A stretch of DNA of 64,000 nt from Nipponacmea schrenckii (lineage: Eukaryota; Mollusca; Gastropoda; Lottiidae): NCBI GenBank assembly GCA_030562195.1, contig CM060200.1:40397084-40461083 (forward strand), written 5' to 3'. The position numbers and the translations under genes were made by a program. The notes beneath the pieces were generated by a model. That model was not told the DNA's origin. It saw only the letters and a list, made by a program, of their open reading frames with translations, and ran no database searches. Positions 1 to 11,815 of this stretch are shown here, one piece after another (within the stretch, counting starts at the first letter, position 1; each line of letters opens with the position of its first letter).

Positions 1-205
1 CTATGACGTGCACAGCCTGTAGCACATAGGTCCTCAGTTCATTGTCCCATCTGAATAACTAGACACTTTTCCATGTCAGTCCCACAAATCTGTCAAGGGG
101 AAACAGGGCTGAAAATGTTCACCTAGTCCATGGCTGGAATTGAACCCTGGACTGAGCATGATAAATCTTGTACTTATTTATTAAGCCATACTCTCTGAAA
201 GGAGG
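1..205 (-). mobile_element. tRNA-derived SINE (family A), cut by window start
   Basis: Read on the minus strand, this shows a B-box-like GGGTTCAATTCC and the conserved inner segment TGTGCTACAGGCTGTGCACG, the hallmarks of the family also seen at 8597, 24998 and 31190. The tail lies outside the window. Confidence 0.75.
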
Positions 206-820
206 TGTTCTTTTTGTAACACATTTCCAAAGGTAGAAAGGATCCTTATAAATCAAAGCTGATTTTCTTTCTTTCTCTTCTGCTTTTAAAGTTGAGGAAT
301 GCTTTATTTTAATATTCCTTACAGAATATTCACTTACAGAAAATCTTACTAAATCATTTTCTCAAGAGGAACTGCACAAATACAAATTTATAGAAATTGA
401 CATAATTTAAAAAATTAAGTATAAATATCAACTGATTATTCCTTGAATAGATTTCCAAACACAAATTAATTTCAACTTTTCATGGTCAAATTTAAATCCC
501 CTTTATTTCAATCTTCTTGGCTTGAATGAAGATTGAAGCTTGATTTAATTTTACCATCATTTTACCTTGGAATAACCCAGCTCTCCCATTACCAAGATTA
601 CTACTGAATAGAAATCATCTCTAAACAGAATTTTAATCAATTTTAAGATGTGCATTGACTTCATACTATATATACTTTTACACTCTTATACTGATTGGCA
701 AAAACGAAAAAAAAAAACCCAAATGTTTGTGATGGTAGGGGTATTCACATACAGTTGATGAAAACGTTGGTTGATAAATGAAATTAGCTTTGTTTTCAAC
801 TTAAAATAAAGTCCCAATCG

Positions 821-1192
821 GTAAAAATTGAAGTCATATGAAAATAAGTGTAAAAATTGAAGTCATATAAAAATAAGTGTAAACATTGAAGTCATATGGA
901 AATAAGTGTAAAAATTGAAGTCATATGAAAATAAGTGTAAAATTGAAGTCATATAAAAATAAGTGTAAACATTGAAGTCATATGGAAATAAGTGTAAAAA
1001 TTGAAGTCATGAAAATAAGTGTAAACATTGAAGTCATATGGAAATAAGTGTAAACATTGAAGTCATATGGAAATAAGTGTAAAAATTGAAGTCATATGAA
1101 AATAAGTGTAAACATTGAAGTCATATGGAAATAAGTGTAAACATTGAAGTCATATGAAAAAAGTGTAAAAATTAAACTTATATGGAAATAAG
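821..1192. repeat. 29-bp tandem array, about 13 copies
   Basis: The unit contains AATTGAAGTCATATGAAAAT and ends ATAAGTGTA. Copies differ by single bases and small gaps. The array ends about 20 bp before the MITE at 1211. Confidence 0.9.
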
Positions 1193-1210
1193 AGTGACGT
1201 ATTGAGATTA

Positions 1211-1393
1211 TAAAGAGGTTTTATAAATTTTGTATTTGTATCAGGGACACTGATAGCATCAATTTACACCATTCTAATTTTTATTCAGACAGTGCTATAT
1301 GTTGCATAGTTTTATTGAAATTACAGGTTGGAATGGTCAAAAATGATGCTATCAGAGTCCCTGATACACATACAAATTTTATAAAAATCTTTA
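1211..1393. mobile_element. TA-flanked MITE with about 60-bp inverted arms
   Basis: The left arm begins AAGAGGTTTTATAAATTTTG and the right arm ends in its inverted counterpart CAAATTTTATAAAAATCTT. Each is flanked by TA. Arms at about 1213-1276 and 1328-1391 match with a few changes, including TGATAGCATC against GATGCTATCA. TA duplication and no coding capacity fit a non-autonomous Tc1/mariner-type element. Confidence 0.65.
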
Positions 1394-2440
1394 CAGTTCC
1401 TTTAAGGGGTGGAGTTTGACAAAATGATGTAGTATTTCTTTTTTCTATCGTTTGGTTTTGTTGGAAAATGTCACATTATTCTCTGGAAACGTAACGATCT
1501 TCCTAATTAAGTCGTAAACAACAATCTGGGTTATTTGGTAAAAAGTGAAGATTATTTCCGAGACTGTCAATGAATTGGTGATATTGATTCTATGGTGGTT
1601 TGTAGCTTGATTATAAAATACGTCTAGAGATACAGTGATCTTACATCTTGGGTTTTTTAGTAAGGGATCTTAGTACTGTATGCTGCGGTTGTACCTAACC
1701 TAAACCTTGACTAAGTTGAGATTCAAGTCTATCTTTATGTATCTACGGCTTGATCTCCGCTCGACTTTCAAATTTGTAAAAGAATGGTTGTTAATTCTTA
1801 CTATTTAAGTTAGACATTAGCCAAAGTTCACCTTTAGTAAAGATAAGAGTGCTGCATATGGCCCTCAGTTTGCCCTTCCCTGTCTAAAAAGAACCATTTG
1901 AAAATAGGAAGGGGAAGGCCCCTAATCTAGGATCATAGTTTGCCCTCTCCCTTTCTAAAAAGAACCATTTGAAAATAGGAACTGACAAGCCTCTTACCTG
2001 GGAAAAATACCATTAAACAAAAGTAGAAACATTCAGCAGTGATTTACTGAAGTGAGACCAATAATTATACTAGGGAAATAAATTGAGTTATTAACGTGAA
2101 TATTGACGTGAAGTCTGAAATGATGGTATTAACTAAATAACTTAACACTCACAGTTGTTAGAAAACCATGGAAAACTAATTACCAAATGTTTTAACGCTG
2201 CATCTAGCTGAGATTGCACGTTAGTCATAAATATGTAATATTTACTGCCATCATGTGCCAATTATTATTGTAATCACGGCCATGGGATAATACCACAATA
2301 CCCTACATGTAGTCAATAATTTACAAATGAAGATTCTATTTTTGTAAAAGAGATGTAAAAACAAATTGCGTTGTTAAATTATTGTTAACAAACCTTGAGT
2401 ATTGCGATCTGAGGTATTTGACAGTTATTTTATTCCAACA
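1394..2440. other. Unique AT-rich sequence with one short duplication
   Basis: No gene is seen. A segment of about 65 bp with AAAAAGAACCATTTGAAAAT occurs twice, at about 1880-1915 and 1945-1985, with diverged flanks. Confidence 0.5.
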
Positions 2441-2745
2441 ACATTTAGAAGGTGAGAGTACATATAACAAGAAACACAAGGGGATATATTATGATATAAC
2501 ACACTTCTTTTATAACAAGGTACATAACACACTTCTTTAATAACAAGGTACATAACACACTTCTTTTATAGCAAGGTACATAACACACTTCTTTAATAAC
2601 AAGGTATATAACACACTTCTTTAATAAAAAGGTATATAACACACTTCTTTAATAACAAGGTATATAACACACTTCTTTAATAACAAGGTACATAACACAC
2701 AATTTACACGTGTCGTCATCAGATGAAATGAAAAAGAGGTAAAAA
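2441..2745. repeat. 27-28-bp tandem array inside a dispersed repeat
   Basis: About seven copies of a unit with AACACACTTCTTTAATAACA span 2498-2700, followed by a TCATCAGATGAAATGAAAA segment. Related degraded copies, including ACACACTTCTTTAAT and TCATCAGG or TTATCAGATGAAATAATG, occur at 45180-45350 and 53180-53470, so the array lies inside a dispersed family. Confidence 0.75.
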
Positions 2746-2961
2746 TGAGAATTCATAGCAAAAAAGGGGGGTAAGATAGGTGCTTGTATTTGTCCACATT
2801 TTAAGACTAATCCAAAAATAGATTACTTAAGTGGAGTGGGGTAAAAATCTTTTGTAGTTTTTGATGCTTTGAAAATACGATGATTAATCTTAAGTGAGCA
2901 GTTAAAATTTAAGTAAAACTGAAATAATTTCATTCAGGGTATTTATCATCATCAATTGCAG

Positions 2962-3145
2962 GCCATTAAGAAGTTTCGATCGTGAGGACCAGACAGTGTA
3001 CATCTTATTACAGGACTACCAGGTTGATTGGCAGGCAGACTAAGTAAAGATTACTGGATTAGAACCAAACGATCTCCTGACCAGCAACCTTTATCGACAG
3101 GTTCTTAATGTTCTCGACAAATCAAAAGAAAGTAAATTTGTTTGA
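2962..3145 (+). pseudogene. Possible 3' exon interrupted by an in-frame TAA
   Basis: After an acceptor-like ATCAATTGCAG ending at 2961, one frame reads 26 codons (PLRSFDREDQTVYILLQDYQ, then VDWQAD) to a TAA at 3041-3043. In exactly the same frame it continues for 33 more codons (starting VKITGLEPNDLLTSNLYRQV, ending DKSKESKFV) to a TGA at 3143. Both halves look like ordinary protein and unlike the AT-rich flanks. Three explanations are possible: a terminal exon ending at the first stop, a pseudogene exon with one nonsense change, or a base error in the assembly. No family was recognised and no partner exon was found. No clear AATAAA follows within about 150 bp. Confidence 0.35.
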
Positions 3146-3682
3146 AATGTGAAAGTGAAGTGTTTTTATCTGTACTTAACACGTCTTGTAATTCATTATA
3201 GAACTTCAATATAAAACCAACTTAAATCTGACATCACTTGTCTACCAATAACCTGATTGTCCTTCAAACATTTTCGTGTAAATTAAGGACAAGGATTAAA
3301 TTGTCTTTATAGAAGAAAATGAATGTGGTAATCCATATTTGTTTTTTACATGTGTCAAATAGGAAAAAAATTCACACAGGCTTAAGATGCTTTGACAAGT
3401 CTTAAAGAAAAACATTAAAGACATGGTTTAGTTGTTGAGACAATTTCTTTTTTCAAAATTTAAACCATGTTTTTAAGAGGCTTTGAAATCTCTTCAAAAT
3501 ATTGATGTTTGTAGCACTTAGTTAGGCAACTGTAATGTTTTTGATTTTATGTTTCAAACAACAAGTAAAGTAGGCCTACATGCTTCTTACACACATAAAC
3601 ACAGTAGATAAACTCAGTTGATGTACTTAATTAGATACAGAAAGGTAGAAAATATAAATTGATTTCATTCGACCTTGTAGGT

Positions 3683-4672
3683 ACAGAACAGTAGGACAAA
3701 AACTCTATTTCATTTCATTAGTCTAATAAGATACAGAACAGTAGGACAAAAACTCTATTTCATTTCATTAGTCTAATAAGATACAGAACAGTAGGATATA
3801 AAACTCTATTTCATTTCATTAGTCTAATAAGATACAGAACAGTAGGATATAAAACTCTATTTCATTTCATTAGTCTAATAAGATACAGAACAGTAGGATA
3901 TAAAACTCTATTCATTTCATTAGTCTAAAAAGGATACAGAACAGTAGGATATAGAACTCTATTTCATTTCATTAGTTCAATAAGATACAGAACAGTAGGA
4001 CAAAAACTCTATTTCATTTCATTAGTTCAATAAGATACAGAACAGTAGGACAAAAACTCTATTTCATTTCATTAGTCCAATAAGATACAGAACAGTAGGA
4101 TATAAAACTCAATTTCATTACATTAGTCCAATTAGATACAGAACAGTAGGATATTAAACTCCATATCATTTCATTTCATTGGCCCATAAGATACAGAACA
4201 GTAGGAAATAAAAGCCCATTTCATTTCATTAGTCCAATAAGATACAGAACAGTAGGATATAAAACCTCATTTCATTAGTCCAATAAGATACAGAACATTA
4301 GGATATAAAACTCTATTCCATTAGTCCAATAAAATACAGAACAGTAGGATATAAAACTCTATTTCATGACGTTAGTTCAATAAGATACAGAACAGTAGGA
4401 TATAAAACTCTATTTCATTCATTAGTCCAATAAGATACAGAACAGTAGGAAATAAAACTCTATTTCATTTCATTAGTCCAATAAGATACAGAACAGTAGG
4501 ATATAAAACTCTATTCCATTAGTCCAATAAAATACAGAACAGTAGGATATAAAACTCTATTTCATTTCATTAGTCCAATAAGATACAGAACAGTAGGAAA
4601 TAAAACTCTATTTCATTTCATTAGTCCAATAAGATACAGAATAGTAGGAAATAAAACTCCATTTCATTTCAT
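3683..4672. repeat. 51-bp satellite derived from a SINE 3' tail, about 19 copies
   Basis: The unit contains GATACAGAACAGTAGGATAT, AAAACTCTATTTCATTTCAT and TTAGTCCAATA. It matches the 3' tail of SINE family A, seen singly at 17343, 35320 and 52640 as CATTAGCCCATAAGGTGCAG followed by AAGAGTAGG and a CATTTCATTTC end. The array is therefore a tandem amplification of a SINE tail. Confidence 0.9.
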
Positions 4673-5258
4673 TCAAAGTTGTCCGGTAGTTATTCTATCA
4701 TTCTTTGTAAATGCTTCACTGAATTTGTTTGATCTATAATCGAAGTTCACAGTATTGAGCTGTGATCATAAGTCTTGGGAAGAAACAGATGGCCAATAGT
4801 TATTGCTCTTTACCTTTTGTGTTCAGATCTTCAATCTACAAGAGCGGAGCGAGTCTTAAAATAACAATGTCAAATGAAAAGAAAAAGGAAGGTTAATTTG
4901 TAAGATCCTTCATAGATTTATTGACAAATTGGAAGCAAATAAGGAATCAAAACTGGTTATTTGCAGGAATCTTTTATTAGGTTCTTAGACTGAGCTTGAC
5001 TTTGATTCTGTTTTTGTTTAACAAACAATCATACTTAAATCATACATCTCGACAAACTTGATATTACTCCAGTTGATCTGTTTGTTTCGGTTTAAATATA
5101 CAAATATAGTTACGTTTTCCGAAACAGGCTATGATTTAACATAGAGAACAACTTTCTTGAAGTGCTTAACCACTAAATCTTTAATAGATCTTTCTCAGAT
5201 TCTAGGTACCTATACATAGCAGGGTTTACAGGATTTATAGGGAAGGATGAAATGTCAG
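4673..5258. other. Unique sequence
   Basis: AT-rich spacer between two arrays. No open frame with splice sites was seen on either strand. Confidence 0.5.
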
Positions 5259-6651
5259 AAACATATATCTTGTGCTTCTTTACCAAGGCCTATTTCTATA
5301 TGTCTTATAAACAGTATATCTATATATCTTGTGCTTCTTTACCTACGCCTATTTCTATATATCTTATAAACAGTATATCTATATATCTTGTGCTTCTTTA
5401 CCTACGCCTATTTCTATATATCTTATAAACAGTATATCTATATATCTTGTGCTTCTTTACCAAGTGCCTATTTCTATATGTCTTATAAACAGTATATCTA
5501 TATATCTTGTGCTTCTTTACCTACGCCTATTTCTATATATCTTATAAACAGTATATCTATATATCTTGTGCTTCTTTACCTATGCCTATTTCTATATGTC
5601 TTATAAACAGTATATCTATATATCTTGTGCTTCTTTACCTACGCCTATTTCTATATATCTTATAAACAGTATATCTATATATCTTGTGCTTCTTTACCTA
5701 AGCCTATTTCTATATGTCTTATAAACAGTATATCTTGTGCTTATTTACCTATGCCTATTTCTATATGTCTTATAAACAGTATATCTATATATCTTGTGTT
5801 TCTTTACCTACGCCTATTTCTATATGTCTTATAAACAGTATATCTTGTGCTTATTTACCTATGCCTATTTCTATATGTTTTATAAACAGTATATCTATAT
5901 ATCTTGTGTTTCTTTACCTACGCCTATTTCTATATTCTTATAAACAGTATATCTATATATCTTGTGCTTCTTTACCTACGCCTATTTCTATATGTCTTAT
6001 AAACAGTATATCTATATATCTGTGTTCTTTACCTACGCCTATTTCTATATGTCTTATAAACAGTATATCTATATATCTTGTGTTTTTACCTAGCCTATTT
6101 CTATATGTCTTATAAACAGTATTTCTATATATCTTGTGTTCTTTACCATCCTATTTCTATATATCTTATAAACAGTATATCTATATATCTTGTGCTTCTT
6201 TACCAAGCCTATTTCTATATATCTTATAAACAGTATATCTATATATCTTGTGCTTCTTTACCTACGCCTATTTCTATATATCTTATAAACAGTATATCTA
6301 TATATCTTGTGTTTCTTTACCTACGCCTATTTCTATATATCTTATAAACAGTATATCTATATATCTTGTGCTTCTTTACCTATGCCTATTTCTATATGTC
6401 TTATAAACAGTATATCTATATATCTTGTGCTTCTTTACCTACGCCTATTTCTATATGTCTTATAAACAGTATATCTATATATCTTGTGCTTCTTTACCTA
6501 CGCCTATTTCTATATGTCTTATAAACAGTATATCTATATATCTTGTGTTTCTTTACCTACGCCTATTTCTATATATCTTATAAACAGTATATCTATATAT
6601 CTTGTGCTTCTTTACCTATGCCTATTTCTATATATCTTATAAACAGTATAT
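5259..6651. repeat. 59-bp tandem array, about 23 copies
   Basis: The unit contains TATATCTTGTGCTTCTTTAC, GCCTATTTCTATAT and CTTATAAACAGTATATCTA. Variants alternate ATATATCTT with ATATGTCTT, and a few units lack 12-20 bp. Tyr/Ile/Ser-rich frames that stay open through it are a by-product of the repeat. Confidence 0.93.
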
Positions 6652-7500
6652 GGCCTTAACATTACAATAAGCTACCCTGGCCTCTATATTTAGTGATTAT
6701 GATGAAGTACTAATTGTTAACAAGTTTACGAGTAATTTAACGAAGCGATGAAGTCAACCTAATAAGGTTATTATCAACGCCTTCATCATCTAATATTTTA
6801 TCTTTAGTCCTCTAAACCTGATCTAGATCAATAATTCTAAGATAAAATGATGAAAATTCAGCCATCTCAATTATCATCAAATATTCTTTGATGTTTCACT
6901 GTGACGTCAAGAAAGTGATGTTAATTAAGTATTTTTGATGTTTGTTTGTGTGGACTGAACAATGACATATCGTTACTTACAACAGACCATACATCAGCTA
7001 TGATGTTTAGACGTGACAATGTCAAGCTTGTACAAACTTTGACATATGCTTTAACTGCATTGGCCACTATCGTTATCGTAGAGTATATCTGATTGGTTAT
7101 ATTCGCTAGTGTACAATCCAATCAGAGTTTCCGACAGACATTTAGCATTTTTCTCGATGTTTACTTGTGTAGAGGCCTGTGATTGGCTGTAGTGTTCAAG
7201 CACAATCAAACCAAATCCATGTAGTGACAAAATTCTATAAAATAAGAAAGGTTGCAATTGCATTCACAGTAAAAGAATTAGTTTGTTAAAACTTAATATT
7301 GTGAAGATGGATTGCTACAGATTTTTCCTCATTGCACACTGCCTGTAGTTTTCATGAAGCTCGATAAGAAGCAAATAAGTATTATGGAAGACGATATATC
7401 TTCAGTTTTTTGATAGATTTCTGACTTTAAAGTTTAAAGTTTAAAAATGGAAATATTTTGAACTTTTGAAAATCATGTGACAATTATGTAATTTTGTTGC
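6652..7500. other. Unique sequence with the candidate promoter
   Basis: This non-repetitive stretch holds many TAAT cores, a TGACGTCA at 6902 and the CCAAT/TATA cluster given separately. No coding exon could be supported. A SINE-tail remnant (CCTCATTGCACACTGC) is at 7328. Confidence 0.4.
7089..7245 (+). promoter_or_regulatory. Candidate promoter: three CCAAT boxes and a TATA box
   Basis: Three good NF-Y type sites lie within 100 bp: CTGATTGGTT at 7090, ATCCAATCAG at 7116 and TGATTGGCTG at 7180. A TATAAAATAA follows at 7236, about 55 bp after the last site. That order and spacing fit a + strand TATA promoter with a start near 7265. No convincing first exon follows; the next bases contain a SINE-tail fragment. 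This is an inference from motifs only. Confidence 0.3.
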
Positions 7501-7504
7501 CGTT

Positions 7505-7790
7505 GCAATGTATAAGTTTAAAAAGAGATAATATAGATTAATGCTATGTTAGAAATTTGCAACGTTGCTTTTTCTCTTCAGTATTATTATAAAAATTAAT
7601 GCACAGTTGTGATGCTGCGTTGGGTTCAAGGGAGATAATTTAGATTAATGTGATGTTAGAATTATGTCATTTTATGTCCCGTTTTATAATACATATTAAT
7701 GTACAGAAGTGAAGCAGCGATTATTTTTCAAGGGAGGTAATTTAGATTAATGTGTCTGTATTCGATATGAATTTTTGATGTAAGAATTAT
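7505..7790. repeat. Diverged repeat of about 110 bp, three copies
   Basis: The phrase GAGATAATTTAGATTAATG and its variants recur near 7525, 7631 and 7733. Each is followed by an ATTATGT or similar stretch and a CACAGTTGTGATGC or CAGAAGTGAAGC stretch. These are old tandem copies. Confidence 0.55.
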
Positions 7791-8596
7791 GTAACCATCT
7801 ATTTTTGTTCACACATCATCAAAATATCGTTGATATAATTTGTTTTTTTTAAAATGGGCCGTTAATGACTCCCCTGATATTTTGTTTCTCAGTTTAACTG
7901 ACTGATTATATGATTGAAGAGTGTGGAAAATAACATCAGTGCAGTTAGATCAAATTGTTTATGTGAAATCTAATTATACATGTATCAAAAAACACAAATA
8001 TACAATGATATTGTGTTTTGTAACCTTAGTAAAGAAGTGTGTTTTTCCATTATATCTGTCTTATGTTTGTGTGAAATGAAAGACTTGGTACTTGACAAAT
8101 TTGATGTGATATGGACTTGAAAACAGGAGCAAATAAAATCAAATTGAGAAGGATGAATTTTAAATTGAAACCAAAGTTTGTTGTAGTGGACTGACGTGGA
8201 TTTGATTGACTAACAACCTAATCAAGCAGACATGAAACTAAACTTCACTGTTGACTAACCAAAACAAAATACCAATGACTGGTTTGATTTTTCTGGTATA
8301 CTTTATGGTTCTATTGCTGTAGATTTTCATTACAATCAGACAATAGAAACCACGGTAGCAGGACACATAAATGTCTCCAAAATAGATTTAACAGCTTCAG
8401 AAATAATCCTTGTCATTTACAGTCAATGTGGTAGAAAAAATGAGTTTAAGTAATGGTGGTTATTATAGAGTAAATCAGTCGTTATGGTTCTGGTATTGTC
8501 TTCTCATCAATTCATTCTCTTATCTCTTCTAATTGTATTGTCTTTATTCTGTCTTATATACAAGATAATATATCTTTTACTTCGGCTACAGCTACA
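7791..8596. other. Unique AT-rich sequence
   Basis: No gene, array or recognisable element was seen on either strand. Confidence 0.45.
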
Positions 8597-8820
8597 GGGA
8601 GCCATGGTGGCTCAGTGAGTTAGATGCTTGCCCGCTAACTGGGTTCAATCCCAGCAACGGTCTAGATGAACTTTCAGATTTTTTAACCCCGTTAATGCAG
8701 ATGCAGATCAGAGGGACTGACTTGGAAAAAGCGTCCAGTCCAAGGCTCTGTGTGCTACAGGCTGTGCACGTTAAAGATCCCTCGACAGTTAGAAATCGTA
8801 TAGTGTAGCTTGATTGATAG
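8597..8820 (+). mobile_element. tRNA-derived SINE (family A), best head
   Basis: The head carries a polymerase III A-box-like TGGCTCAGTGAGTTAGATGC and a B box GGTTCAATCCC at 8642. It is followed by a GAGGGACTGAC segment and the conserved TGTGCTACAGGCTGTGCACG, then TTAAAGATCCCTCGACAGTT. It lacks the 3' tail. Read the other way it yields a spurious 112-codon frame. This copy gives the clearest evidence that the family derives from a tRNA gene. Confidence 0.85.
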
Positions 8821-9589
8821 TAATATCTGATACCACTTTCTGACTGGCCTGAAGAAGGGATTTTGCCTTTGCCATATTTGCTGGACATGTTCTGTTTGAC
8901 CCTCTGAAATGTCCATTCTCTGACGTTCAAAAGAAGATAAAAAAAGTAAATTACACCGTTTTAAGTAGTAGCCTACACTAGTATGAAATAGTAAGTACTA
9001 ACTAAAATCAAAGTAAAAAGACTTAAAAGGAGAGACTATTATTTATGTTAAGAAGTCAAATGAAGAGTAAAATAAACGGTAGAATAGTAATTAGGGAAGC
9101 CAATACATCTCGTTAGTAATGAAATTCTCATGAAGCGAACAACAAAACCTGGAAATCATAGGAATTAATTAGATCTTACTTTACTAATCTTCATGTAGGA
9201 GAGTCTGGGAAGCTCATTGGCTAAAATATTGCTTACAAGATTCAGTCCTTAACTGAACCCATTCTCGGTTCGCCTACTGGAATAGTCTCATCAGCCATGG
9301 ACTAAATCTGACAGTTGAAATTCTGTCCTAGGTGTAATCTTTTCAGCATTGAAAAATTAGAAACACAAATTCCAGTAGTTTCGGACGTTAATTTTGATCA
9401 ATCACGATAATTGCCATCATGTGTAAGTTTAACGAAGAATGTTCGTCAAAATTGAAACCTTGGAAGAATACCTTAACTCTGTGCTGTCAGAATCAGCTTT
9501 ACAAAATAAACCCATCACTGATTATTGGTCAAGACAATGCACTAATTGTCCAGAATCCCTAGAATTATCTGTCTACAGTGTTTAACTGT
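8821..9589. other. Unique sequence
   Basis: No supported gene. A diverged SINE-like fragment may lie at about 9205-9320 (GGGAAGCTCATTGGCTAAAA, then CCATGGACTAAATCTGACAG). Confidence 0.4.
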
Positions 9590-9800
9590 CTCGACTGATA
9601 ATGAAGTTCATGGAGGTGAAAACAGAAATAGTCCTTCCAATGAAACAATGAAACAAAGCCTTGTTTTGCTACAGGCTATCACTGGTCCCGCAAGTTCAGA
9701 ATCCATCTACACCCAGATCCTTAATCTTGTGAACCCTGGATTCTCAGGTTAGCAAACAAGTGTCTAACTCACTAACTCACTCCAGCTTCCCTGAGGAGAC
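9590..9800 (-). mobile_element. Old diverged SINE of family A type
   Basis: On the minus strand a head-like GAGTGAGTTAGTGAGTTAGA, a B-box-like CCAGGGTTCACAAGATT and a later GCCTGTAGCAAAAC follow in the order of family A. An open frame across it on the + strand is not a gene. Confidence 0.5.
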
Positions 9801-10447
9801 CATATAGGGCTTGAAATTTAAAACTACAATATACAGTCTTTTGGAATATGTCAATGATTGACCATACAGTATATTTAACCCTCAGAATTAACAGAATGTC
9901 CCTTTCAAATACAGTGTTACTAATTCCACTTTACTCATAGAATTGAAAATTTTACAACAGAATTAATATTTAACGATTGTTAAGTTAAAAAGTATATTTT
10001 ATAAAAAAAAGCACACAATGATTGTTTCCTTTAAAGTATGGATTAGGTTAGTTTTACAATAAAAAAATGATTGACAGGTTAAAAACCTATTTTGATTCTA
10101 ACTAAAGGTAGGATTGAGTTTATTTCTACTGTAATCAATATTGACAAAAATTTGAACTGGGTTTTTGAGTGATACCTTTCAGAGTGTTCACATAAAGGTG
10201 TAAACTTAACATATCTTCAGAGAATCATAGTTTAAGACAGGGCTGTGGATTTATTTTTTTTCCAAGCCGGACATTTTAGAAACGATGTTTTGTTGATGTC
10301 AAAACTACTACACTAAGTTCTATTTAACTAGTATCTAACTGTAAAATGTATTTCAGATGTGTTTGTTATACTAGACTAATTACATAAGTAGGTGTTCACT
10401 ATATCAGAGTGTAAAATGTACTTAACATATCTTTAAGAGATTCAGAG
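9801..10447. other. Unique AT-rich sequence
   Basis: Nothing supported apart from short phrases shared with the following array. Confidence 0.4.
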
Positions 10448-11214
10448 CTAAAAATGTTAGTTTGATTTTTGGTTTGTCTCTCTGCAGGGAGTCCACATAG
10501 CTAAAAATGTTAGTTTGATTTTTGGTTTGTCTCTCTGCAGGGAGTCCACATAGCTAAAAATGTTAGTTTGATTTTTGGTTTGTCTCTCTGCAGGGAGTCC
10601 ACATAGCTAAAAATGTTAGTTTGATTTTTGGTTTGTCTCTCTGCAGGGAGTCACAGTAAAAACCTTTGATTTTGGTTTGTCTCTCTGCAGGGAGTCCACA
10701 TAGCTAAAAATGTAGTTTGATTTTTGGTTTGTCTCTCTGCAGGGAGTCCACATAGCTAAAAATGCTACTTTGATTTTTGGTTTGTCTCTCTGCAGGGAGT
10801 CCACATAGCTAAAAATGTTAGTTTGATTTTTGGTTTGTCTCTCTGCAGGGAGTCCACATAGCTAAAAATGCTACTTTGATTTTTGGTTTGTCTCTCTGCA
10901 GGGAGTCCACATAGCTAAAAATGTTAGTTTGATTTTGGTTTGTCTCTCTGCAGGGAGTCCACATAGCTAAAAATGTTAGTATGATTATGGGTTTGTTTCT
11001 GCATCTATTTCAGGGAGTCCACATGGCTAAAAATGTTAGTTTGATTATGGGTTTGTCTCTCTGCAGGGAGTCCACATAGCTAAAAATGTTAGTTTGATTA
11101 TGGGTTTGTCTCTCTGCAGGGAGTCCACATAGCTAAAAATGTTAGTTTGATTATGGGTTTGATTATGGGTTTGTTTCTGCATCTATTTCAGGGAGTCCAT
11201 ATAGCTAATAATGT
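10448..11214. repeat. 53-bp tandem array, about 14 copies, with acceptor-like motif
   Basis: The unit contains AGCTAAAAATGTTAGTTTGA, a T-rich run and GTCTCTCTGCAGGGAGTCCA. Each unit therefore holds a pyrimidine tract followed by CAG|G, the form of a 3' splice site on the + strand. Later units vary (GATTATGGGTTTG, and an insert GCATCTATTTCAG that keeps an acceptor form). Confidence 0.92.
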
Positions 11215-11815
11215 TTATTCTCTGAGTCTATTTGCCAGAATGATTGAATAATTTTACAATATCTTTTGCTTAAGTTCCCTCAATACAGACTGAATGGTGT
11301 TTGTTGTCTTAGCCTGATCAATTGCAGAATAGTAGCACATCAAACTCACATTTAAGCAAGACACAATTTACTAAGTTCAGCATCTCAAACACCCAAACAT
11401 TCTTTAATCATCATGATTTGTTTGAGAACAGAAATCCATGAAACGAAAAGTGTCAATGATAAACCAAGCTCCAAAATTTCTTTTGCAACTCTTTATAAGT
11501 CACTAAACTATTGAATTTCACAAAAATTGAAAATTTGATTTTTTAAGAAATCGTTATATTTTATACCAGAGGCGTTTTAATTTCCAGATTAAAAAAAATT
11601 TGATTTTAACTCAACTCTTTAAACACACAAAAGATTTAAAATTTCTGCTTCAGGCTGTTAGGTAGAGAAGAATTAAACATTTGAACTGTAATTGATGCTA
11701 TAAAAACAATACTTTGAACAATCTATGGACTTAGTTTTACATAGATTGAAACATTTGACTTTTTATCTGAATACAGATGGAACTTGGTTCCAGGCCCTGT
11801 ATTCTCGATACAATC
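11215..11815. other. Unique AT-rich sequence
   Basis: No coding or element signature was seen. Confidence 0.45.

Noticed and set aside
5714..6347. Open frames rich in Tyr, Ile and Ser
   Set aside because: Explained by the 59-bp array; several frames overlap and shift at unit indels.
7384..7413. ATG with MEDDISSVF, slightly like the FOCAD N-terminus, after the candidate promoter
   Set aside because: Nine codons with no usable donor. The resemblance is too short to mean anything.
8597..8670. Possible functional tRNA gene
   Set aside because: A-box and B-box are present, but no convincing cloverleaf with anticodon arm was found. The sequence continues into the SINE core.
8592..8930. 112-codon minus-strand frame
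   Set aside because: It is the reverse of a tRNA-derived SINE and has no protein similarity that I recognise.
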